Shown piece after piece: positions 1 to 8,682 of a stretch of 11,830 nucleotides of DNA. The notes beneath the pieces were generated by a model. That model was not told where the DNA came from. It worked only from the letters and a program-made list of their open reading frames with translations, and did no database searches. The position numbers and the translations under genes are program-made. The stretch's first letter is position 1; every line of letters begins with the position of its first letter. Origin of the DNA: Bacillota bacterium. GTDB lineage: Bacteria > Bacillota > Dethiobacteria > Dethiobacterales > Dethiobacteraceae. The stretch lies in contig JANKMV010000006.1 of the NCBI GenBank assembly GCA_024650095.1, positions 6,933 to 18,762 of the forward strand. Direction: 5' to 3'.

Positions 1-2
1 CC

Positions 3-197
3 ATCGATAGTCTGCTATCACATGCTAATGGAGAAGATCTTATTCTGTTATTAGGAGGTCCCGTTTTACATCGTGCTCGAGAGCTCATTATCAGCGACAC
101 CGCTAACCATAAAGACAATCACGCCATTATTCCTTCCGAGTTGACGCCAACATACAGCGATGCTCATGCACAAACCATTGCGCATAATCCCACATAA
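3..197 (+). CDS. possible C-terminal end of an unidentified convergent gene (partial at left edge)
   Basis: A plus-strand frame is open from the left edge to a TAA at 195-197, giving 64 residues with no start inside the window that is obviously used. The other two plus-strand frames have early stops here. The translation has a plausible beta-strand/loop stretch (LILLLGGP around residues 13-20) followed by a polar tail ending AHNPT. It ends one base before the stop of ricT, which is on the opposite strand, so the two genes would converge with no spacer. I do not recognise the family. An open frame of this length can occur by chance, so this is a tentative call; the rest of the gene lies outside the window. 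Confidence 0.4.
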   Translation: MDSLLSHANGEDLILLLGGPVLHRARELIISDTANHKDNHAIIPSELTPTYSDAHAQTIAHNPT

Positions 198-198
198 A

Positions 199-936
199 CT
201 ACTCAGAATCTCCCTCACTCGCTTGTTGTGCTGCTTTCTCCGCTGCCTGCTCTGCAGCCCGTTGGGCTCTTTGTTGACTTTTCTCAGTACGAGCCATCTC
301 ATATGCATCCGACTCATAGCGTAAGCAACACATCAGCCGGCCGCAAACACCCGATATTTTTGCCGGATTTAATGATAGGTTTTGATCCTTTGCCATTCGT
401 ATAGAGACAGGTTCAAATTCACCTAAGAATGTATGGCAACAAAGCACGCGGCCACAGGGGCCTAAACCTCCAATCATCTTCGCTTCATCCCGTACACCAA
501 TTTGTCTTAACTCAATCCGTGTACGGAAAACAGAGGCCAAATCCTTAACAAGCTCACGAAAGTCTACCCGACCATCCGAGGTGAAATAAAAAATAACTTT
601 AGAACGATCAAACGTATATTCCACATCCACAAGTTTCATATCTAACTCGTGTTCGTCAATCTTTTGTATACATAGCTCAAACGCTTCTTCTTCTTTTTCG
701 CGGTTTTCCAGTATTTTCTGACAATCCTCATCACTGGCTGCGCGAATGACTTTTTTAAGTGGCTGAATAACTTCATCATCCTCAATCTGTTTGGGCATCA
801 CAACAACTTCACCAAATTCTTGTCCCCGGGATGTTTCAACAATGGCAAAGCCACCTGCCACCAGTTCGAACTCAGCGGGATCAAAATAATAAATTTTACC
901 TGCTTTTTTAAAACGGATTCCCACTACGGTCTGCAT
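199..936 (-). CDS. ricT: PSP1 domain protein RicT/YaaT
   Basis: A 245-residue PSP1-family protein. In B. subtilis RicT (YaaT) forms the Y-complex with RicA and RicF, carries iron-sulfur clusters, and affects mRNA processing by RNase Y as well as sporulation, competence and biofilm formation. The diagnostic cysteine clusters are present: GPCGRVLCC (C161, C166, C167) and GVCGRLMCC (C198, C203, C204). The last 30 or so residues are a low-complexity Ala/Gln/Glu tail, probably helical or coiled. The start chosen is ATG 934-936, which overlaps the holB stop as TAATG and has AAAGGAGGG about 7 bases upstream; a longer reading into holB has no such signal. Synteny with tmk and holB matches B. subtilis. 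The family call is firm; the exact role in this organism is inferred. Confidence 0.93.
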   Translation of the reverse strand: MQTVVGIRFKKAGKIYYFDPAEFELVAGGFAIVETSRGQEFGEVVVMPKQIEDDEVIQPLKKVIRAASDEDCQKILENREKEEEAFELCIQKIDEHELDMKLVDVEYTFDRSKVIFYFTSDGRVDFRELVKDLASVFRTRIELRQIGVRDEAKMIGGLGPCGRVLCCHTFLGEFEPVSIRMAKDQNLSLNPAKISGVCGRLMCCLRYESDAYEMARTEKSQQRAQRAAEQAAEKAAQQASEGDSE

Positions 937-1901
937 TATATACCCTCCTTTAGGCACCTCAACGCCTTTTCCAAAGCTAATCGTGTATTTACTGGACTTT
1001 GTAATTGTTTCTGCAACAAGAGAATCGTTTGTAACGCTACCAAACAAGCGTCTCTGGACCAGCTCGCAGTTAAGGGCATAATCAGCGCTCGCCTGTCCTT
1101 ACTTACAGCATCAGCGATCACATGCGACATGAGAATATCCCGCAAAACAAGTGTCAGCGTGTCTAAAAAAGCCGTCACATCTTTGAGTTGGGACACTTTT
1201 GCCGCCGTCTCGCTCACTCCACCAACGGTAACAATATCAGTAAGGATTAATGCAGCTTGGGCGTATTGTGCACGCCAAGTTGCTTTATCCAACAAAGTGA
1301 GCGCCCGACCAGGAATACCTTCCGCCCACTCAATAATTTCAGCGACATCCGCTGGAGTCTCATTGCTTTGGATTTCAAGCAATAATGTCATGTCTACTGG
1401 ATCGAGCCGGTCAACCGCAAAGAGCTGGCAGCGAGAGCTCACCGTGGCGGGCAGTGTAGCTGGGTGGTTAGCAAGCAGGATAAATACAGAACCTGCTGGG
1501 GGCTCCTCTAATACTTTAAGCAAACTGTTGGCCGCCTGCGCTGTCATACTATCCGCCTGCTCAAGAATAAAAATTTGGTATCGACTCTCACGCGGTTTTA
1601 AATAGGCGTGCTTTTTTACGTTGCGAATTTGATCGATTTTTAATGACTTTCCTTCCGGCACAATCCAGTGAATATCTGGATGCGTTCCGTTTTGCGCTTT
1701 ACGGCAAGAAGAGCATTGCCCACACGCACTCGTTGACACATCCACACAATTCAAAGCGGTGGCCAATACCTGCGCTATCGTTTTTTTACCAATACCACCC
1801 GGCCCATAAAATAAGTACGCATGTGCGATTTTTCCCGAAGAGATTGCGGATTGCAATGTTCGTACCAGCTGGTTTCGACCATAAATATTTTCCCACATCA
1901 T
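936..1901 (-). CDS. holB: DNA polymerase III subunit delta' (clamp loader)
   Basis: A 321-residue AAA+ clamp-loader subunit that works with DnaX and delta to load the beta clamp. Visible motifs are Walker A GPGGIGKKT (residues 33-41), a zinc-binding cysteine set (C52, C60, C63, C66), the LEEPP segment (131-135) and the SRC motif (156-158). The Walker A looks intact, whereas some delta' subunits have a degenerate one. The start is one of two adjacent ATGs (1899-1901 or 1896-1898), with GAGG 7 bases upstream of the first. The gene sits 45 bases after tmk and overlaps ricT by one base. Unlike B. subtilis, no yaaQ or yaaR gene lies between tmk and holB. A TATAAT with an upstream TGG in the gap could give it its own promoter. 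Confidence 0.95.
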   Translation of the reverse strand: MMWENIYGRNQLVRTLQSAISSGKIAHAYLFYGPGGIGKKTIAQVLATALNCVDVSTSACGQCSSCRKAQNGTHPDIHWIVPEGKSLKIDQIRNVKKHAYLKPRESRYQIFILEQADSMTAQAANSLLKVLEEPPAGSVFILLANHPATLPATVSSRCQLFAVDRLDPVDMTLLLEIQSNETPADVAEIIEWAEGIPGRALTLLDKATWRAQYAQAALILTDIVTVGGVSETAAKVSQLKDVTAFLDTLTLVLRDILMSHVIADAVSKDRRALIMPLTASWSRDACLVALQTILLLQKQLQSPVNTRLALEKALRCLKEGI

Positions 1902-1925
1902 GACATTACCTCATCCATACGCAAT

Positions 1926-1931
1926 ATTATA
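1926..1931 (-). promoter_or_regulatory. possible extended -10 promoter for holB-ricT
   Basis: On the minus strand the tmk-holB gap contains TGGTATAAT, a perfect -10 box with an extended -10 TG. The hexamer 17 bases further upstream (TGCGTT) is a poor -35. Transcription would start about 20 bases before the holB ATG. Readthrough from tmk is also possible. Confidence 0.45.
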
Positions 1932-1946
1932 CCACATTTCAGCATT

Positions 1947-2576
1947 TCAACGCAGCGCCGTCAAGGCTGGACCTACATTTTCCCAAATAGACGCAAAAAC
2001 ATCCTCTACGGGTCGGTTTGCTGCAATGACTATGATCCTTTCCGGGAAACGTGTCGCTAACGCTAAAAAGCCCTCTCTTACTCGTTGATGAAAAGCTAAC
2101 GATTTTTGCTCCATCCGATCCGCGAGGGAGGCATCACGTCTAGCAAGTCCTTCTTTTGGGTTTAGATCAAGAATAAAGGTTTGATCAGGCATATAGCCAT
2201 TAATAGCGGCCACATTGGTGCGCAAAACAAAATCAAAATCCAACTCGCCACCATATGCTTGATACGCCAAACTAGAATCTATAAAGCGATCACAGATGAC
2301 GACCTTGCCCGCGTCTAACGCTGGACCAATGACTTCATGGACCAACTGTGCCCGTGAGGCCGCATATAAGAGAGCCTCAGTCAAGGGAATCATCTCACCA
2401 TATTGTGGATCTAATAAAATACCACGAACCGCATCGCCCACCGGCGTACCACCCGGCTCTCTGGTATTGACAGTTTCAAAGCCATATTGCTGTGCAAAAG
2501 TCAGTAATCGTTGCAATTGTGTAGTTTTTCCTGCCCCATCCGGTCCTTCTAGTGTGATAAAATATCCTTTTCTCAT
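1947..2576 (-). CDS. tmk: thymidylate kinase
   Basis: A 209-residue dTMP kinase that phosphorylates dTMP to dTDP in DNA precursor synthesis. It shows the P-loop GPDGAGKT (residues 11-18), TREPGGT (38-44), the DRF motif (96-98) and an Arg-rich LID segment (RRDASLADR, 146-154). The start is ATG 2574-2576, giving MRKGYFITLEG. It overlaps the TGA of the upstream decarboxylase gene as ATGA, with GAGGTG just upstream inside that gene, so translation is probably coupled. A longer in-frame reading from 2615 would put extra residues before the conserved N-terminus and is not supported. Length is normal for the family. Confidence 0.96.
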   Translation of the reverse strand: MRKGYFITLEGPDGAGKTTQLQRLLTFAQQYGFETVNTREPGGTPVGDAVRGILLDPQYGEMIPLTEALLYAASRAQLVHEVIGPALDAGKVVICDRFIDSSLAYQAYGGELDFDFVLRTNVAAINGYMPDQTFILDLNPKEGLARRDASLADRMEQKSLAFHQRVREGFLALATRFPERIIVIAANRPVEDVFASIWENVGPALTALR

Positions 2577-4024
2577 TCGCTCACCTCGTCTTTGCAAACC
2601 TGGATATGCTGACAATTATCCAGTCCTCGTAAAATAACACCACATTCGAGTGCATTTTCTATATAGCCGATTAACTCGCAGCTGATCCGCTCCCCTGGTA
2701 GTAGCAGAGGAATTCCCGGTGGATAGCTCACTACCGTGGTGGCAGCAATACTGCCCTCCGCCTCACTAAGCTGTATGCCTACCACCCGTCGATACGCAGC
2801 CTGTCTTGGGGTTAACACCAGCTCGGGCAAATCAGGTAAAGGTAGCATCGCCACATCGCCTTTCGTTGCTATCAGAGCATCTAATACTGTGGCTAAACGC
2901 CGATTACCCTCTTTCTTATACCCCAAACCCACTATCGCCAGTACACAATCTGGCAGTGCCAGTTCTATATCAATCCCTTTGCTCGCCAATTGATGACCTA
3001 TATCTATACCAGATAGGCCGACCTGCGCCGTTAATAGTGTAATCCTCGTTACATCTAAATCAAAACCTTGCATTTTTACATCCTCTCGCGTAAGCAGAGG
3101 GAAGTGCGACGCCAAAAGCTTTCTTACCGTAGCCGCAGTAGCAACTACCGATTGAACTACTTCTTCTCCCGTCAGTGCCATTCTTTGTCGTACTAAATCT
3201 AGCGAAGCGAGTAACGGATAAGGAGGACTACTGGTTTGTACTCCATGAAGCGCCATTAGCAAGCGCTTCTTGTCCACCCGTTCACTATGGCAATGTAAAA
3301 CAGCACCTGGTGTCAGCGCCCCTAATGTTTTATGCCAGCTTTGCACACGCATATCACAAAATAAAGCGGCTGACGAAGGCAACTGGACAGAAAAGTCAAG
3401 ATGCCCTCCATGCGCTTCATCCACAAGCAAGTAAGCCTTGGCTTGTCGCACAATAGCAGCGATTTTTCCTATATTGGCCGTTACCCCAAAATAGCTAGGA
3501 CTCGTTAAAAAAAGTGCCTTGGCCTCTGGGTAGCGCTTAAAGCCCTCGCTTACGGCTTCTACCGTCACATTGAGGGGAAAGCCATCCCCTTCTGCAATGG
3601 GCAAATACCGGGGTATGGCACCGGAAAAAACTAAGGCATGATATAGTGAACCGTGAGCATTACGAGGAATAAGAATCGTGTCCCCCGGATTGCAGGTAGC
3701 AAGAACCATGGCACGCACACCAGCACTGGCGCCATTAACAAGAAAATAGGACTGTTTAGCCTGCCAAACTTGCGCAGCCAGAGCTTGGGCTTGGGCAATC
3801 ACACCACTGGGATGATGTAGATCATCTAGCCCTGGAAGCTCCGTCAAATCAAAGCGTGCATATGTAGAGAAGTCCGTGGCCATTTCTAATGGCAAACCAA
3901 AACCACCACTGTGGGCTGGCACATGCAGCCAGATACGCTCTTTTTCTTGAAATTGTTTTAGTTGTTCCCATAATGGTGCAGATGATTGTTCCATAATCTT
4001 GTTATTGTTCCACAAAAGTTGCAA
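2573..4024 (-). CDS. Orn/Lys/Arg decarboxylase family protein (YaaO type)
   Basis: A fold-type I PLP enzyme of about 483 residues in the group that includes B. subtilis YaaO and SpeA. It would decarboxylate a basic amino acid to a polyamine precursor; which one cannot be told. Motifs, numbered from the upstream start, are TELPGLDDLHHPSG (61-74), phosphate-loop NGASAG (98-103), RNAHGS with the ring-stacking histidine (H124), VDEAHGGH with the PLP-nitrogen aspartate (D202), and SWHKTLGALTPG with the PLP lysine (K232). The C-terminal domain is present. The start is uncertain: TTG at 4022-4024 or ATG at 3992-3994 (473 residues). Neither has a strong ribosome binding site. The gene lies between gin and tmk, as in the csfB-yaaO-tmk region of Bacillus, and overlaps tmk by four bases. 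Confidence 0.88.
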   Translation of the reverse strand: MQLLWNNNKIMEQSSAPLWEQLKQFQEKERIWLHVPAHSGGFGLPLEMATDFSTYARFDLTELPGLDDLHHPSGVIAQAQALAAQVWQAKQSYFLVNGASAGVRAMVLATCNPGDTILIPRNAHGSLYHALVFSGAIPRYLPIAEGDGFPLNVTVEAVSEGFKRYPEAKALFLTSPSYFGVTANIGKIAAIVRQAKAYLLVDEAHGGHLDFSVQLPSSAALFCDMRVQSWHKTLGALTPGAVLHCHSERVDKKRLLMALHGVQTSSPPYPLLASLDLVRQRMALTGEEVVQSVVATAATVRKLLASHFPLLTREDVKMQGFDLDVTRITLLTAQVGLSGIDIGHQLASKGIDIELALPDCVLAIVGLGYKKEGNRRLATVLDALIATKGDVAMLPLPDLPELVLTPRQAAYRRVVGIQLSEAEGSIAATTVVSYPPGIPLLLPGERISCELIGYIENALECGVILRGLDNCQHIQVCKDEVSE

Positions 4025-4091
4025 ATACCCTGCAAACTAGCTACGCTGACTAGCAAACCAACAATAGCGAGCGAGGTAAACCCATATACGC

Positions 4092-4128
4092 GCAAATAGT
4101 AATGCCGGCAATCGGCATTACTATTTGC
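4092..4128 (-). terminator. perfect 16-bp hairpin downstream of gin
   Basis: Arms at 4092-4107 and 4113-4128 are perfectly complementary, with a 5-base loop (4108-4112). The hairpin begins 19 bases after the gin stop. There is no clear U-run on either strand after the stem, so it is not a textbook intrinsic terminator. It may stabilise the gin mRNA 3' end, partly terminate, or act as a processing site. Confidence 0.5.
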
Positions 4129-4146
4129 ACTAAACTATATGAATGT

Positions 4147-4338
4147 TTAGCCTAAAGATTGCGCTGCTTTTGCATGTGGCCACACCTGCTTTAGTTTCTC
4201 AACAAACAAATTATATCTTGGATCTGTAACATCCGTGTTGAGTAACTCCTGTTCACAATCGCTACATACTAAGGAAGTAAGGATCCGCAACCCTGCCTCA
4301 GTGGGTCGGCTGCAAATCAAGCATTTTTCTGTACTCAT
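4147..4338 (-). CDS. gin: sigma-G inhibitor Gin (CsfB)
   Basis: A 63-residue protein that fits the Gin family. In B. subtilis Gin (CsfB) is a small zinc protein made in the forespore under sigma-F that holds sigma-G inactive until engulfment is complete. Two CxxC pairs are visible (C6/C9 in CLIC and C25/C28 in CSDC), the second followed by Glu as in the family (CxxCE), then the C-terminal Y-N-L-F-V-E-K-L segment. ATG 4336-4338 has GAGG 7 bases upstream. It lies after guaB and before a YaaO-type decarboxylase and tmk, matching the csfB neighbourhood of Bacillus. Together with bofA it marks the organism as a spore former. A partial match to a forespore promoter lies upstream (see findings). Confidence 0.88.
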   Translation of the reverse strand: MSTEKCLICSRPTEAGLRILTSLVCSDCEQELLNTDVTDPRYNLFVEKLKQVWPHAKAAQSLG

Positions 4339-4419
4339 GCCATCGCCTCACTCTCATAAACATCTGTCAGTAAGCATTTCACCTTTTAGCATATTCTATG
4401 CACCAGATGAGAGAAAGGC

Positions 4420-5904
<1,485 letters not shown>

Positions 5905-5906
5905 TC

Positions 5907-5935
5907 ATCGTAACAAATAAAGGAACAGGTGTCAA
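5907..5935 (-). promoter_or_regulatory. sigma-A promoter of guaB
   Basis: Minus strand: TTGACA at 5930-5935, a 17-base spacer, and TACGAT at 5907-5912. The -35 is perfect and contains the TGA stop of the upstream DUF523 gene (5932-5934). The predicted start of transcription is about 22 bases before the guaB ATG, which leaves no room for a riboswitch. Confidence 0.75.
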
Positions 5936-6423
5936 CTGTCCCGGTTTGTTAGCCAGAGCATAAGCTCTGGCAATTCTTCTTCTGTAAAAATAGGCAACCC
6001 CGCTCGCGTAAGGAGAGCGGCCGTGACGCCATCTCCTTTTTTTGTCGTTTCATTGAAGTGTCCACCATAAATGCAGCCGCGACCACAAGACGGACTGCGG
6101 GCTTTGAGTAACGCCCCTTCCGCAGCCACAACTTCGGCTATGCACAGTGCTGCCTCGGCCCCGGCGATAAATGCATTCGTCCTGTCTTCATTGGTTGCTG
6201 TCACTACACGAGCACACCCAGCTAGCACATTATGCCCATCGCCCCCCCGTATTTCCGTGGCGGCACGAGGTGTAGATAAGCCACCAAGTTGTTCCGGACA
6301 ACAAGGAACAAGCAGGGCTTTTTTTTGCAGCACCACCACATGGGGATGGTGATTATTGCCGCCATTATACTTGGTATTTATCCCCAGTAAACAGGTACTA
6401 ACTAAGAGCACCTTCCGTGACAT
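5932..6423 (-). CDS. DUF523 family protein
   Basis: A 163-residue protein of the widespread DUF523 family, whose biochemical function I do not know. Family hallmarks are VSTCLLGINTKYNGG near the N-terminus, PCCPEQLGGLSTPR (about residues 40-53), LKARSPSCG in the middle and GDGVTAALLTRAG near the C-terminus. The conserved cysteines suggest metal or thiol chemistry, but this is inference. The chosen start, ATG 6421-6423, overlaps the stop of the upstream NusG-II gene as TAATG, with GGAG about 10 bases upstream. The longer frame to 6498 lies inside the neighbouring gene and lacks family sequence. It is probably co-transcribed and translationally coupled with the NusG-II gene. Confidence 0.9.
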   Translation of the reverse strand: MSRKVLLVSTCLLGINTKYNGGNNHHPHVVVLQKKALLVPCCPEQLGGLSTPRAATEIRGGDGHNVLAGCARVVTATNEDRTNAFIAGAEAALCIAEVVAAEGALLKARSPSCGRGCIYGGHFNETTKKGDGVTAALLTRAGLPIFTEEELPELMLWLTNRDS

Positions 6424-6812
6424 TATTGTGTCACTCCATCTAAAACTTCCTCTGTACTCCCACCCACAATCGTCAGCACAAGACGATTGGGTAGACAAAC
6501 AATTGCATCACCTGAGCGCTCCACCCAGCCCACATGAGAGCAAATACCCTGTGGACAGAGTTCTTTGCCCATGGGATGCATGCGCACACGCCCATCTTCC
6601 ACTTCCACCTCAGCCTCTCCTGTGGGTAGCTCAACGATGATTGTTCGCTGCTCACTTTCTACTAATGTCGTCTCTGTTACAATTCTATTATCTAACTCAA
6701 TGCGTAGCATCCTATTCCCTGCAACAGCGGGCAAAGCTCGCATTCCCAGCAACACCAATGCTGCCACCAACACGGTTACAACAACAACGACGTCTCCTTT
6801 TTTCCAGTTCAC
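6423..6812 (-). CDS. membrane-anchored NusG domain II-containing protein
   Basis: A 129-residue protein with an N-terminal hydrophobic helix (about residues 7-30) followed by an extracytoplasmic domain of the NusG_II family, common in Bacillota and unrelated in role to transcription factor NusG itself. The diagnostic segment is CPQGICSHVGW (C86, C91) followed by GDAIVCLPNRLVLTI (C106). The partly conserved cysteines may bind metal or form a disulfide. The start is GTG 6810-6812, with GAGGTG 6 bases upstream. Its own promoter lies 44 bases further upstream, behind the kor terminator, and the gene is coupled to the DUF523 gene. Function is unknown; in other species the family is often found next to electron-transport or thiamine-related genes. 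Confidence 0.88.
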   Translation of the reverse strand: MNWKKGDVVVVVTVLVAALVLLGMRALPAVAGNRMLRIELDNRIVTETTLVESEQRTIIVELPTGEAEVEVEDGRVRMHPMGKELCPQGICSHVGWVERSGDAIVCLPNRLVLTIVGGSTEEVLDGVTQ

Positions 6813-6855
6813 GAGCTACACCTCTTTACCGTCTCTTATAGTTTGATCAATAATT

Positions 6856-6885
6856 ATTGTACCACAACAACCCTATGCAAAACAA
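6856..6885 (-). promoter_or_regulatory. sigma-A promoter of the NusG-II/DUF523 pair
   Basis: Minus strand: TTGTTT at 6880-6885, an 18-base spacer and TACAAT at 6856-6861, with a TGG extended -10 directly upstream of the -10 box. It lies between the kor terminator and the GTG start at 6812. Confidence 0.65.
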
Positions 6886-6922
6886 ACCACTTTTATTGGC
6901 AAGTGCAGTGGAAAAATTACTC

Positions 6923-6969
6923 CCAGGACAAGAAAACCCGAAGCATCACTTCGGGTTTTCTTGTCCTGG
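6923..6969 (-). terminator. intrinsic terminator of the kor operon
   Basis: A perfect 21-bp inverted repeat (arms 6923-6943 and 6949-6969) with a 5-base loop starts one base after the korD stop codon. The inner stem is AAAACCCGAAG/CTTCGGGTTTT, and a T-rich run follows a few bases beyond it on the minus strand. The symmetry would allow function in both directions. Confidence 0.88.
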
Positions 6970-6970
6970 T

Positions 6971-7234
6971 TTACTTCTTCTTTGTATCCTTCTTCTCAAT
7001 CAAAATCGCTGCGTCAGGGCAGACCATTTCACAGATGCCACAGGCAATGCATTGCTCAATGCGGGCAGCACTCATCATCGGCGAGCCGTAAACACCTAAC
7101 TCTTTCGACCAATCTAACACATCGGTTGGGCATTTTTCCTTACATAAGCCGCAACTTTTGCAGAGATCGGGAGAAATATTAAACCAACCTTTTGGACCTT
7201 CTGAACGCAGATTGCGAAATTTTTTCTGGGCCAT
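6971..7234 (-). CDS. korD: 2-oxoacid:ferredoxin oxidoreductase, ferredoxin-like delta subunit
   Basis: An 87-residue protein with two [4Fe-4S] ferredoxin motifs: CKSCGLCKEKCP (C25, C28, C31, C35) and CIACGICEMVCP (C62, C65, C68, C72). It passes electrons from the TPP-bearing catalytic subunit to soluble ferredoxin. ATG 7232-7234 overlaps the korG stop as TAATG and has GGAGG upstream. The N-terminal GPKGWFNISPDLCKSC is typical of delta subunits in this enzyme class. It is the last gene of the operon, directly before the terminator; in many related operons the delta gene comes first. Confidence 0.93.
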   Translation of the reverse strand: MAQKKFRNLRSEGPKGWFNISPDLCKSCGLCKEKCPTDVLDWSKELGVYGSPMMSAARIEQCIACGICEMVCPDAAILIEKKDTKKK

Positions 7235-7911
7235 TATTTCCCCTCCTTCTGCAGAGCTTCTTCCACCAGCTCTACACCGCGTTCAAGCGCACGATAGTTT
7301 AATTCACGCAGTTTGGGGTCAGCCTCAAACTTTGGACCCAACTTGTGCTCTAATGCTTTTCGTATTGTTTCCATATTAATGATGCCAGCAGCTCGGATGG
7401 TAGCACCTAAAACAATCATATTAAAAACACGGGGAGTCAGTTCTCGTTGGGCAATTTCGGTGGCGGGGATGCCAATGATTTGTTTCGCCACAGTTGGTAA
7501 TTGCACCGCACTACTTTGGACCTGCTCGCTAGTCGCAACTGCCATGGCTTCCGGCGCAACCGTATCATACACCTGCATTCCCACCGCCTCGTCCGCGACT
7601 TCTGGTACAGAAATTAAGGAGCTATCATAAACAAATAAAGTGTCTTTCGTTACATACTGCTTTGTACGTGCAACCGCACGTTCGCTTAACGCAATGACAA
7701 TGTCACCACTTTGAAACTTCGGTGAACCAATCTGCTCATCCGAAATTTGCACAAAAGCCACAGAAACACCACCACGTTGTTCTACCCCAAAATTGGGGAT
7801 ATAAAGTGCTTCTTTTCCTTCAGCGTTGCCTGCTTCGGCTAACACATCACCAATGGCCTGAACACCTTGGCCACCTTCTCCGGCAATTGCGATTTTAACT
7901 AATCTCGCCAT
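7234..7911 (-). CDS. korG: 2-oxoacid:ferredoxin oxidoreductase gamma subunit
   Basis: A 225-residue gamma subunit of the pyruvate/2-ketoglutarate ferredoxin oxidoreductase superfamily. It shows GEGGQGV near the N-terminus (residues 11-17), then NFGVEQRGGVSVAFVQIS, and the C-terminal GATIRAAGIINMETIRKAL. It is longer than the roughly 180-190 residues I expect; the extra length seems to lie in the middle (about residues 105-145, rich in Val, Ala and Thr). It starts at ATG 7909-7911, two bases after the korB stop, with GGAGG embedded in the korB end. The substrate (2-oxoglutarate, branched-chain or aryl 2-oxoacid) cannot be assigned by eye. Confidence 0.92.
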   Translation of the reverse strand: MARLVKIAIAGEGGQGVQAIGDVLAEAGNAEGKEALYIPNFGVEQRGGVSVAFVQISDEQIGSPKFQSGDIVIALSERAVARTKQYVTKDTLFVYDSSLISVPEVADEAVGMQVYDTVAPEAMAVATSEQVQSSAVQLPTVAKQIIGIPATEIAQRELTPRVFNMIVLGATIRAAGIINMETIRKALEHKLGPKFEADPKLRELNYRALERGVELVEEALQKEGK

Positions 7912-7913
7912 CT

Positions 7914-8666
7914 CTACGCCTCCTTCTTTTCATCCGGAGTCCGGAGTTCGCCTGTTTTAAAGTATTTACTCATCTCGTCTTCCACGAAGGCCCATGTCTG
8001 CTTAGCATTTGTGCGCCAGTTAGTGGGACAACTAGAGAGGACTTCTAAGAAGGAGAAGCCGTTACCCGCAATTTGATTTTCAACAGCTTTCTTCATAAAG
8101 CGTTTTAGCTGCTTAATATTAGCAATACTGCCCCGGGCCACATACGCTCCGGGTGAAGCAATGGCTGCCACCATTTCTGGACCAAGAGTTGGGCTACCCG
8201 TGGTTTCGGCATCTCGACCGTACGGAGATGTTTCCGTTTTTTGACCAGGTAGTGTGGTGGGCGCCATTTGGCCCCCAGTCATACCATAGTTGCAGTTATT
8301 AATAACAATGGCAAGAATTCTCTCATTGCGGAAGGCACTATTGACTAAATGCTGTGACCCAATGGCATAGCCCCCGCCATCACCCATATAGGCTATACAT
8401 AATAGATCAGGATTGGCTCGCTTCATACCAACCATCACGGGGTTAGTGCGCCCATGGTGGGTTTGTACCGTATCTACATCAAAGAAATCCCAAGCTAACA
8501 AAGAACAACCAATGTCAACACCAAAAACCAACCGATCCTGAATATTTAGTTCATCAATAACTTCACCTAATATTTTTAGTGCAATACCATGACCACAGCC
8601 AGGACAAAATTTATGCGGTTTGGTTTCAACATGCCAAGATTTAGGCATAGCTAAATGATCTGTCAT
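7914..8666 (-). CDS. korB: 2-oxoacid:ferredoxin oxidoreductase beta subunit (TPP-binding)
   Basis: A subunit of about 250 residues that binds thiamine pyrophosphate and carries out 2-oxoacid decarboxylation to an acyl-CoA. Motifs are FCPGCGHG near the N-terminus, DIGCS, THHGR, and the TPP/Mg signature GDGGGYAIG followed by NNCNYGMTGGQ. The C-terminal region is complete (FLEVLSSCPTNW). The start chosen is ATG 8664-8666, with AAGGTGG about 8 bases upstream; a GTG at 8676-8678 lies inside that Shine-Dalgarno sequence and would add four residues. It follows korA by 16 bases and precedes korG by two, so the subunits are made from one mRNA. Typical KorB length. Confidence 0.94.
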   Translation of the reverse strand: MTDHLAMPKSWHVETKPHKFCPGCGHGIALKILGEVIDELNIQDRLVFGVDIGCSLLAWDFFDVDTVQTHHGRTNPVMVGMKRANPDLLCIAYMGDGGGYAIGSQHLVNSAFRNERILAIVINNCNYGMTGGQMAPTTLPGQKTETSPYGRDAETTGSPTLGPEMVAAIASPGAYVARGSIANIKQLKRFMKKAVENQIAGNGFSFLEVLSSCPTNWRTNAKQTWAFVEDEMSKYFKTGELRTPDEKKEA

Positions 8667-8682
8667 CTCTTTCCCCACCTTT

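Noticed and set aside
66..317. Minus-strand open frame of 83 codons at the left edge
   Set aside because: It overlaps the C-terminal coding part of ricT in another frame and has no ribosome binding site or recognisable sequence.
820..1605. Long plus-strand open frame of 261 codons
   Set aside because: It is antisense to ricT and holB, both with clear family motifs, and has no matching motifs of its own.
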